Shown: one piece after another, positions 9,901-15,465 of the stretch
Position numbering within the stretch: the stretch's first letter is position 1
How the letters are laid out: each line of letters opens with the position of its first letter
Source of the DNA: Candidatus Hydrogenedentes bacterium ADurb.Bin170
Lineage (GTDB): Bacteria > Hydrogenedentota > Hydrogenedentia > Hydrogenedentales > CAITNO01
Reading direction: 5' to 3'
Length of the DNA stretch: 41,701 bases
Assembly: GCA_002070275.1 (NCBI GenBank)
Contig: MWCY01000026.1
Location: 1-41,701, forward strand
Made by a program: the position numbers and the translations under genes
Notes under the pieces: model-generated
Database searches by the model: none
Told to the model about the DNA's origin: nothing
The model's input: only the letters and a program-made list of their open reading frames with translations

Positions 9901-10044
9901 ATCACAAAGATAATCAATCACCGCTCCTGCACCGGCTGCTCTGCCGCAGGTAGCGGCACCAACATAGATAACAGGATGTGCCGCTGCTCTCAGATCCTGC
10001 CATTCTTTACGGGCTGCTTCATAGCGGGTATTTAAAAAAGTCAT
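6913..10044 (-). CDS. nuoF: Fusion protein: NuoF/HydB-like NADH-binding subunit plus GltD-like flavoprotein
   Basis: 1043 residues in three parts. Residues 1-100 form a thioredoxin-like [2Fe-2S] domain with C33, C64 and C68; a fourth ligand is not obvious. Residues 150-540 are the NuoF core: SGLRGRGGAGFP (about 182-193, FMN/NADH), NCSEGDPG, RGAGAYVCGEETAL, and a [4Fe-4S] site C475, C478, C481, C521. Instead of the usual ferredoxin tail, residues 550-1043 are a GltD-like module: C564, C568, C603, C607, C611, C615 for Fe-S, FAD site VGGGPAGL (about 659-666), nucleotide site VVGGND (789-794), AGGEV near 934, and a closing C1026-x2-C1029-x2-C1032. The protein oxidises NADH at FMN; the fused flavoprotein could bind a second nicotinamide nucleotide. 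It starts 17 nt after nuoE with AGGA 8 nt before the ATG, and its TGA overlaps the next start. NuoF-GltD fusions occur in other anaerobes. Confidence 0.9.
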   Translation of the reverse strand: MTFLNTRYEAARKEWQDLRAAAHPVIYVGAATCGRAAGAGAVIDYLCDAVTVGQLTAQIIEVGCLGPCYLEPLVIVQKPGMPRICYGNIGIAEMEGLVARFLKGDDVCRQWALGTLDDAEVDGIAPLSEHPVMARQVRRIFSNCGIIDPENFNHYLARGGYRGFLHALEIGREKTLDEVRRSGLRGRGGAGFPTFKKWEFCKNSPGEKRFLICNCSEGDPGSFMNRSLIEGDPHAVLEGMLIAGYAMNATAGYVYCGVEYATVFNRLNTAIDQMRAHGLLGEAVGGSDFSFDIIVKRGAGAYVCGEETALIAAIESRRGMPRPRPPFPAASGLWGYPTNIQNVETLGNLPLILRNGADWYTECGTENNKGTRSFSMAGSIRHPGLIEVPLGMTLKDIIYDVGGGAPMGRAIKAVQTGGPSGGCLPAEKFDLPVEYEALAEAGSIMGSGGMIVLDEQTCIVDLVRYFLTFTQNESCGKCPPCRVGTRAMLAIVTSIAEGRATSQDLATLESIARTVKQGSLCGLGQTAANPVLCTLQYFREEYEAHILEKRCPAGVCAALTRTNCMSACPAGVYIPGMLALASQQRYDEALQLHRERNPFASVCASICTHPCENRCERRLTDASVSIQGISRTALAHESAPMAPSVQVNPENAQRSVAIVGGGPAGLSCAYFLARLGYKPVLYEAGEEPGGLLLSAVPDFRIPKETLRREIEMICSLGVEVRTGQRLGRDFSLESLRTEGCEAVFLACGAASGAGLKIPGENFDGVVEALTYLSDSEKKQGIAAGKRVLVVGGNDAAVDAARRAKQEGAAEVSLLYRRTRREMTARDEYLEIAEQEGIRIYSLVSPVEVLGKSGYVTALRCVRMELMEHDISGRRIPRAVEQSEFDLDADLVILAVGREADPSLSGEIASLERDASGFIKTDSRASVIGETWIFAGGEVVTGPGLAISAVAEGERAAVAIDRFLCGGEHAFWRKRHTLDIRFDPEADLTLTKRMVVDRQMIEKDKDSFEELVLPFTEEIAAGQAARCLRCDFCGDDLNRQGAVS

Positions 10045-10061
10045 GGTGGTGATCCTGTTCC

Positions 10062-10535
10062 TTATTGATCCTGATAGGCCGCAAGAATGGAAGGCAGTTG
10101 GCGAACGGAAACACGGGGGTAGAACTTGCCGTCTATGGCGATAACCGGCTCAAGCGCACAACAGCCGAGACAGGCAATACGCACAAGTCCGAATTTCCCG
10201 TCAGCCGTCACTTCGCCCACTTTAATGCCCAGCAACCGTTCCAGTTCGGCCAGAATTTTTGCGCCTCCCCTCACATGGCATGCCGTACCCAGACACACCT
10301 GAATGGTATGCTTCCCGGGCGGGCTAAATTTGTAAAAACTGTAAAAGGTAGCCACGCCGTACAGTTCATTGACGGAAACGCCGGAGCAGCGTGCCAGTTC
10401 ATCCAGTGCTTCAGGCGAAAGACAGCCTTCCCGTTCCTGGATTTTCTGCATAATTGTAAGGGTTCCCCCTTTGTGCTCCGGGTATTGCGCCACCAGTTCC
10501 TCAATGTAGGAAAGATCCTTTGTTGCTGTGCTCAT
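10062..10535 (-). CDS. nuoE: NuoE/HydC-like thioredoxin-fold [2Fe-2S] subunit
   Basis: First gene of the electron-transfer operon, 157 residues from the ATG at 10535. A GTG at 10544 is also in frame, but it would leave only 3 nt between GGAG and the start, while 10535 leaves 12. The [2Fe-2S] ligands are C81-x4-C86 (CLGTAC) and C122-x3-C126 (CLGCC), the standard NuoE/HydC spacing. The segment ELYGVATFYSFYKF is the family signature. In complex I and in bifurcating hydrogenases this subunit pairs with the FMN subunit and holds cluster N1a. No membrane complex I genes are nearby, so the complex should be soluble. Confidence 0.92.
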   Translation of the reverse strand: MSTATKDLSYIEELVAQYPEHKGGTLTIMQKIQEREGCLSPEALDELARCSGVSVNELYGVATFYSFYKFSPPGKHTIQVCLGTACHVRGGAKILAELERLLGIKVGEVTADGKFGLVRIACLGCCALEPVIAIDGKFYPRVSVRQLPSILAAYQDQ

Positions 10536-10639
10536 TTGAACCACTTTCTCCGGGCATAAAAAGAAAGATGCGGGTGTTAGATTGTATTGCAGTAAATTAT
10601 TACCGTTTTCACCCGCCTGGAAAGCAGGACTCCATAGTT

Positions 10640-10669
10640 AGAATACCACCGCTTCCCCTCTCTTTTCAA
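10640..10669 (-). promoter_or_regulatory. Candidate promoter of the nuoEFG-gltA operon
   Basis: On the minus strand a TTGAAA (10664-10669) is followed after 18 nt by TATTCT (10640-10645), with TGG directly before it as an extended -10. The start would be near 10632, about 100 nt before nuoE. The rest of 10536-10825 holds no gene that I can support; it contains only short GC-rich inverted repeats. Confidence 0.45.
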
Positions 10670-10825
10670 AGCATCGTGCCTGCAAAACAGCACGGCGGCG
10701 CAGACTCCTGCGGTTGCCCGGTTTTTTCTGTTCCGACGGCATGGCTCCGGAATACATAGATCCAGTGTAAAAATCCGGATGCTGAGAAGGTGAATCGGTC
10801 GGGCGGGTGTGAAGCCGGAGGGGAT

Positions 10826-11290
10826 TTATCGCATGGAACGATTAAATTGCTGCAAATGATGCTCAAAATGCAGCATATGGAGTCTGTCCCATTCATCAAT
10901 GGTCAGCCTGCCATATCTGGGATGGGGTGCTGGTTCCAGATCTCCCGTCTGCACCAGATCCAGATACTCCTCCATGAGCGCCTGAAGCGTTTCAAGATCT
11001 CCCGTTTCCTGATCGCTAATTCCCTGTTTGCAGAGATGTGCCGGCAGACACCTGTTTTTGGGCAGTGCCCGCACGCCGGAAAGCACCAGTTTCTTCGACA
11101 GTGTCCGGGAAAGAAAAGTACTGTAATCGGGTACCAGAAAAGAACGCCCCATGGAATGACGTATCATCCAGATGAAATGATTTATCATCGCCGATTTTGT
11201 TAGCGTGCCCCAGCGCGGCAGGGCATCTTCCTCAATACTGTGCAAGGCATTGCAGAGTCTGGTAATGCAGGTGGAATCGAAATGATCCAT
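10826..11290 (-). CDS. DUF1569 protein (DinB-like helical bundle)
   Basis: 154 residues. The N-terminal WGTLTKSAMINHF and the C-terminal HPRYGRLTIDEWDRLHMLHF, followed by EHHLQQF, are characteristic of DUF1569, a member of the DinB/YfiT-like four-helix metalloenzyme superfamily. In that superfamily histidines bind a divalent metal, and several members are thiol-dependent transferases; the function of DUF1569 is not established. The ATG lies 2 nt after the TAA of the pseudouridine synthase gene, so translation is probably coupled. It is the last gene of the aroF-scpB-rluB operon, and no clear terminator follows it. Confidence 0.75.
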   Translation of the reverse strand: MDHFDSTCITRLCNALHSIEEDALPRWGTLTKSAMINHFIWMIRHSMGRSFLVPDYSTFLSRTLSKKLVLSGVRALPKNRCLPAHLCKQGISDQETGDLETLQALMEEYLDLVQTGDLEPAPHPRYGRLTIDEWDRLHMLHFEHHLQQFNRSMR

Positions 11291-11292
11291 GG

Positions 11293-12033
11293 TTATTGTT
11301 TTTCACTGCAGGCTGCGACGCACTGGCGCAGTGCTTTTATTTCCAAGTCGCTGAGTCGTCGCCATTCCCCTGGACGGAGCCCGGTCGCTTTGATATCGGC
11401 AAAAGTCGTTCGGTGCAGTTTTTCCACCGGATAACCCACCGCTTTGAACATACGCTTGACTTCCCGTTTTCTGCCTTCGTGGATAGTCAGTTCAACCAGT
11501 GATACTCCCTTTTTATTTTTTAATAATGAAGCTTTTGCCGGCGCCGTGAAGCCGTCTTCCAGCGATACGCCCTCGCGCAGCCATTGCAGCGCCTCTTCAG
11601 ATATGTGCCCCTTCACCCAGGCATGATAGGTTTTGTGAACCAAAAACTTGGGATGCGCGAGCTGATAGGCGAGATCACCATCGTTGGTAAAAAGGAGTAC
11701 ACCGCTTACGTCCTGATCAAGACGACCGACAGGAAAAACCCGTTCGTCAAGTCCCTGAAGACAATCCATGACCGTCCGGCGTCCGTGGGTATCCTTCACC
11801 GTAGTAATGACATGGGCGGGCTTGTTCAGCACTATATACACTTTTTCCGCTTCATCCTGCTCCAGCGGCATGCCATTGACAGTGATTTTCTGGCGCTCCG
11901 GCTCAATCTGCTGCCCCACTTCAGCGACGCTGCCGTCCACCGCCACCTTCCCTTCAAGAATCATTCTTTCACAGGCGCGTCGGGATCCCAGTCCTTTTTC
12001 TGCGAGATATTTTTGCAAGCGGATAAGTGCCAT
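11293..12033 (-). CDS. rluB: RluB/RsuA-family rRNA pseudouridine synthase
   Basis: 246 residues from the ATG at 12033. A TTG six bases upstream is in frame but overlaps scpB and is a poorer choice. An S4 RNA-binding domain fills residues 1-65 (RLQKYLAEKGLGSRRACE). The catalytic region VFPVGRLDQDVSGVLLFTND contains the conserved aspartate of GRLD, which attacks the uridine. The C-terminal KREVKRMF and VEKLHRTTFADI segments are typical of RsuA-family enzymes. The family modifies 23S or 16S rRNA; RluB targets the 23S peptidyl-transferase region in E. coli, and the scpB neighbourhood favours RluB. Its start is 2 nt after the scpB TGA. Confidence 0.9.
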   Translation of the reverse strand: MALIRLQKYLAEKGLGSRRACERMILEGKVAVDGSVAEVGQQIEPERQKITVNGMPLEQDEAEKVYIVLNKPAHVITTVKDTHGRRTVMDCLQGLDERVFPVGRLDQDVSGVLLFTNDGDLAYQLAHPKFLVHKTYHAWVKGHISEEALQWLREGVSLEDGFTAPAKASLLKNKKGVSLVELTIHEGRKREVKRMFKAVGYPVEKLHRTTFADIKATGLRPGEWRRLSDLEIKALRQCVAACSEKQ

Positions 12034-12035
12034 GG

Positions 12036-12617
12036 TCAATCCATGATTTTTAGTTCGTCAAGCGAGGGCAGTTCCTTCAGGCTCTGCAGCCCGAAAGCCA
12101 TCAGAAATTCCTCGGTCGTCCGATACAGTTTGGGACGTCCAGGCAGATCCGCCACACCGCTGATCCGGATGAAGCGTTTTTCCTGAAGCTGATCAAAGGC
12201 ATACGATACACTTACGCCGCGGATTGCTTCCACTTCAGCACGGGTAACAGGCTGTTTATAGGCAATCACAGCCAGTGTTTCCAGCAATGCCTTGCTCATG
12301 CGGTTGCTTTTTTTGATCTGGAAAAACCTCCGGATGTAGGGGGCATATTCCGTTTTGGTAATGAGCTGGTACCCTCCGGCAATCTGCTGGAGCGAGTACG
12401 GGAGCTCTTCGCGGCTGTTCAGTTCCTGCATCAGTTCATTGAGCAGCACACCCGCCATTTCCTCATCCATGTCTCCCAGCGCTTCCGCCAGACGTTTAAC
12501 ACCAACAGGCCTGTCACTTACAAAAAGCAGAGCGTACAGCGTCCGGCGCGATTCTTCACGCCCCAGCGACTCCACAATCTCCGGAAATTCGTCTTTCTCC
12601 AGCGGTTCCTGGCTCAT
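12036..12617 (-). CDS. scpB: Segregation and condensation protein ScpB
   Basis: 193 residues with the two winged-helix domains of ScpB. The core ALLETLAVIAYKQPVTRAEV and the later IRGVSVSYAFDQLQEKRFI with GRPKLYRTTEEFL are diagnostic. ScpB binds the ScpA kleisin, which bridges the heads of SMC to form the chromosome-condensing complex. The usual upstream partner scpA is absent; an aroF gene stands in that place, 19 nt upstream. The ATG follows AAGGAG at 6 nt, a strong site. Confidence 0.93.
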   Translation of the reverse strand: MSQEPLEKDEFPEIVESLGREESRRTLYALLFVSDRPVGVKRLAEALGDMDEEMAGVLLNELMQELNSREELPYSLQQIAGGYQLITKTEYAPYIRRFFQIKKSNRMSKALLETLAVIAYKQPVTRAEVEAIRGVSVSYAFDQLQEKRFIRISGVADLPGRPKLYRTTEEFLMAFGLQSLKELPSLDELKIMD

Positions 12618-12636
12618 CTAATCTCCTTCCAACCGT

Positions 12637-13653
12637 TCAGGATATTTCTTTTTTCATGACGGCAAGAAGCGGTTTGAGCGTTTCCACCAGCCGTTGGAAT
12701 TTTTTCGGACGCAAAGACTGCTGCCCGTCCGACAATGCCACTTCAGGATTGGGATGCATCTCGACTATGATTCCGTCCGCACCGGCTGCCACAGCAGCGC
12801 ACGCCATGGGAATAATGATGTCCCAGCGTCCGGCGGCATGGCTCGGATCCACAATCACCGGAAGGTGGCTGTGCAATTTAACAACAGGAACCGCCTGTAT
12901 GTCCAGCGTGTTTCTGGTTTCAGTCTCAAAAGTGCGAATACCCCGCTCACACAGAATCACATGGGGGTTGCCCTCGGAGAGAATATACTCGGCGGACATC
13001 AGAAATTCATTGATCGTGGACATCATACCCCGCTTAAGCAGCACGGGTTTGCCTGCCTTGCCTGCCGCCCGGAGCAAGCCGTAATTCTGCATATTTCGGG
13101 CGCCGATTTGAATCATGTCGGCATACTGCGCCACAACAGGGATCTGCTCAGGCGTGGTTGCCTCTGTCACAAAAGGCATATGATAGGCATCTGCCGCTTT
13201 TCGAAGGGCACGCAGCCCTTCCATTTCCATGCCCTGAAAACTGTAGGGAGAGGTCCGCGGTTTGAATGCGCCGCCGCGAAGAATATTGGCTCCGGCTTCT
13301 TTGGCAATGCGCGCCGATTCCATGATCTGTTCTTCAGACTCTACTGAGCACGGCCCCGCCATCAGTGCAAAATGATTTCCGCCTATGAGAACGCCGGCGC
13401 ATTCTATGACGGTATTTTCCTGCTTCACTTCCCTTCCGGCAAGTTTAAAAGGTTTTAATATTCTGATGACCTGCTCAACATAAGGAAGAGATTCAAGAGA
13501 GGTTAACCGCTCTTTGCCGCGCTCGTCGCCGACAGCGGCTACCACGGTACGCTCTACACCGTAAATGACATGAGGCTTATATCCGAATTCTTCGACGCGG
13601 GCAACAACATGATCAACATCTTCCTGCCGTGACGTGGACATGACAATAATCAT
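12637..13653 (-). CDS. aroF: 3-deoxy-7-phosphoheptulonate (DAHP) synthase, AroF/AroA type with regulatory domain
   Basis: 338 residues. The first ~70 form a ferredoxin-like domain, which in Thermotoga-type DAHP synthases mediates feedback control by aromatic amino acids. The catalytic (beta/alpha)8 barrel carries MAGPCSVES, LRGGAFKPRTSPYSFQG, IGARNMQN, LLKRGM and HLPVIVDPSHAAGR, which bind phosphoenolpyruvate, erythrose-4-phosphate and metal. The enzyme makes the first dedicated intermediate of the shikimate pathway. It starts the aroF-scpB-rluB-DUF1569 operon; the ATG follows CAGGAAAA at 7 nt. A structured leader and a good promoter lie directly upstream, so control at the RNA level is possible. 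Confidence 0.93.
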   Translation of the reverse strand: MIIVMSTSRQEDVDHVVARVEEFGYKPHVIYGVERTVVAAVGDERGKERLTSLESLPYVEQVIRILKPFKLAGREVKQENTVIECAGVLIGGNHFALMAGPCSVESEEQIMESARIAKEAGANILRGGAFKPRTSPYSFQGMEMEGLRALRKAADAYHMPFVTEATTPEQIPVVAQYADMIQIGARNMQNYGLLRAAGKAGKPVLLKRGMMSTINEFLMSAEYILSEGNPHVILCERGIRTFETETRNTLDIQAVPVVKLHSHLPVIVDPSHAAGRWDIIIPMACAAVAAGADGIIVEMHPNPEVALSDGQQSLRPKKFQRLVETLKPLLAVMKKEIS

Positions 13654-13659
13654 GACTAT

Positions 13660-13780
13660 TTTTCCTGTTTAGTATGGGATTTACACCCGGAAGTTCGTGT
13701 CAGCCGCTTTAGTGCTGCTGCCGTGTTGAGAGAGCAGCACGTTGCGGCTATCCCCTTCAAGCGCAGATACACGTCCCTAT
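13660..13780 (-). ncRNA. Structured 5' leader of aroF, candidate cis-regulatory RNA
   Basis: Read on the minus strand, the leader folds by eye into a three-way junction. A closing helix pairs GGGAT (13750-13754) with ATCCC (13676-13680). A long arm pairs AGCCGC (13744-13749) with GCGGCT (13702-13707) and then GTGCTGCT (13733-13740) with AGCAGCAC (13712-13719). A short arm pairs ACAC (13697-13700) with GTGT (13683-13686). The closing helix ends 22 nt before the start codon and about 11 nt before the ribosome site. Upstream, CCCT and AGGG can form another hairpin. I do not recognise a known riboswitch consensus, and no leader peptide with an ATG exists. Confidence 0.45.
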
Positions 13781-13821
13781 AACAGGGCAATACACCCTGC
13801 GGCGACGCCGTTTGCCTCTGA

Positions 13822-13851
13822 ATTATACTATTTCAGCCGTACCAATGTAAA
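13822..13851 (-). promoter_or_regulatory. Promoter of the aroF operon
   Basis: On the minus strand TTTACA (13846-13851), an 18-nt spacer and a perfect TATAAT (13822-13827) make a strong sigma-70-type promoter. Transcription would start near 13814, giving a leader of about 160 nt. The promoter begins about 30 nt after the end of the upstream glycosyltransferase gene. Confidence 0.65.
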
Positions 13852-13881
13852 AGATGAGAGAGAAAGGGATAAGCAGATGTC

Positions 13882-15465
13882 TTACTGCTGTCGCTGCTCC
13901 AACTGACGGCGCATTTCATCACGTACACCCTGAATAGCGATGATTTCCGGAGCGCGCTCTACGGCTTTCTCGTACTGCTCCAGTGCCTCCTGCCGTCTAT
14001 TTTTACTTTCGTAGGCACTGCCAAGGTTGAAATAATCATTCCAGCGCAAAAGCAGCGTATCATCACGGCTTTTCAGAAGGACACCACCACAGCTCCACAA
14101 AAGCAGCAGCAGCAGGATCATTGCCACAGGGCGCATGCTTCTTTTTACCCGGGCTTCTCTGCATAAATCATGCATTTGCGATAGGGCGCCTGCCGCAAAA
14201 ATAGTCAGCACTGCCAGAGCAGGCATACGAAGTCTTGCCAGCACAAAAACCAGCACAATACCTGCCATATATACGGCAAAAAAAACGCCGAGAATCAGTA
14301 CGGGATCCGTCCAGGAAAAAGTCTTTTTTCGGAGCACCGTCCAGAAAAAACCCAGAATACCCAGAGGTGAGATCATACCCCAATACAGCGGTATCCGGAG
14401 AAAAGGCGAGAACGGCTTTTTCAGATAGACATTGATATTATGCGGAATTTCGCCGCTCTGCCAGAAAAGTCTAAATTTCAGCCAGAGGCTGCGCGGCAGC
14501 AGGAGGGGATCATCCAGCAGCGCTTGCCTCATATAGCGGGACCAGTTAATTTCAAGATCAGGCTTTTTCTCTTCTGCGCGGATTTTCTGCATGGAAGGAG
14601 GCGACCAGAAAACGCCGGTACCGTCCGGTGCATTGCCGATGTAGAGGTTGAAAGGACCGCTCCAGCTCACCAAAGCAAAATGCTTTCCTGCAAAGTAATT
14701 GGCGCATGTGGCGGGAAGAATACATGCGACAGCGGTAAAGGTAAACAACACGGCGGCGGACGTCTTTGTTTTCCAGGTCTTCTTCACACTGACCCAAAGC
14801 CATAAAGCAATGACAGGTATCAGGATAAGCGCATTGGGTCGACCCAGAGCAGCCACTCCCGTTGCAAGCCCAAGCAGAAACCAGGCTTTTTTTGTCTGAC
14901 TTTCAGCCGCATGAAAAGCAGCCCACAACAGCAGGAGATTCGTAAATAAAATCAGCGTATCGGAAAGAATCTCGCACTCGTATAAGAGAAAAATAGGACA
15001 GAAAACAGCAATAATCCCGGCAATCCATCCCGTTTTTTGATTGAAGGCCTTCCTTGCGAGATAGAAGACCAGGACGGCGCTGAGCGAACCGATTCCGTGC
15101 TGCATCCACGCCGCCGTCAGAGGCGAATATCCGAAGCGAAGGTAAAACAGACCCAGAACATAGGGATACAGGGGACCATGAAAAAATGGGGTGCGATCCC
15201 AACCCAGCCAGAAGGTTTGAGATATTTCCAGCGCCCATCGGTCAAAGGTATGATTGTCGCCGCCGGTGAGCAGGTACCCGAACATGGGATCGTTTTGCTG
15301 AATAAACCACTGATGTACTGCACGCACAAAAAGAGCAAGAAAAAAAATCACCCAGCCGGGCAGTGCCTCCCGTGAAAAAAGCCCGGTCAGCCATGCCGGA
15401 TGTTTTATGTGTTCAGTCAATTGTGTCTGCTGTTTTTTACTCATTTTTAAGAACTGTCTCGTCAT
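13882..15465 (-). CDS. Membrane glycosyltransferase (GT39/GT83, PMT/ArnT-like) with C-terminal TPR
   Basis: 527 residues. About ten hydrophobic segments run from residue 36 to 460. The first periplasmic loop contains GGDNHTFDRWA and FFHGPLYPYVLGLFY, the acidic-loop pattern of ArnT/PMT-like enzymes that transfer sugars from polyprenyl-phosphate donors. After the last membrane segment (about 450) a single TPR-like unit (WNDYFNLGSAYESKNRRQEA) ends the protein. The acceptor is unknown. The start overlaps the TGA of the cyclase gene (ATGA), so the two are translationally coupled. A second ATG seven codons in lacks a ribosome site. Confidence 0.8.
   Translation of the reverse strand: MTRQFLKMSKKQQTQLTEHIKHPAWLTGLFSREALPGWVIFFLALFVRAVHQWFIQQNDPMFGYLLTGGDNHTFDRWALEISQTFWLGWDRTPFFHGPLYPYVLGLFYLRFGYSPLTAAWMQHGIGSLSAVLVFYLARKAFNQKTGWIAGIIAVFCPIFLLYECEILSDTLILFTNLLLLWAAFHAAESQTKKAWFLLGLATGVAALGRPNALILIPVIALWLWVSVKKTWKTKTSAAVLFTFTAVACILPATCANYFAGKHFALVSWSGPFNLYIGNAPDGTGVFWSPPSMQKIRAEEKKPDLEINWSRYMRQALLDDPLLLPRSLWLKFRLFWQSGEIPHNINVYLKKPFSPFLRIPLYWGMISPLGILGFFWTVLRKKTFSWTDPVLILGVFFAVYMAGIVLVFVLARLRMPALAVLTIFAAGALSQMHDLCREARVKRSMRPVAMILLLLLLWSCGGVLLKSRDDTLLLRWNDYFNLGSAYESKNRRQEALEQYEKAVERAPEIIAIQGVRDEMRRQLEQRQQ

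Noticed and set aside
8137-10035. Open frame of 632 codons on the plus strand
   Set aside because: It lies entirely antisense to the NuoF-GltD gene, has no recognisable domain, and has the composition of a shadow frame.
13654-13851. Possible 6S RNA before aroF
   Set aside because: Length and a CCTGCGGCG-like end on the plus strand are suggestive, but no matching 5' closing stem exists and the strand with the promoter leads straight into aroF.
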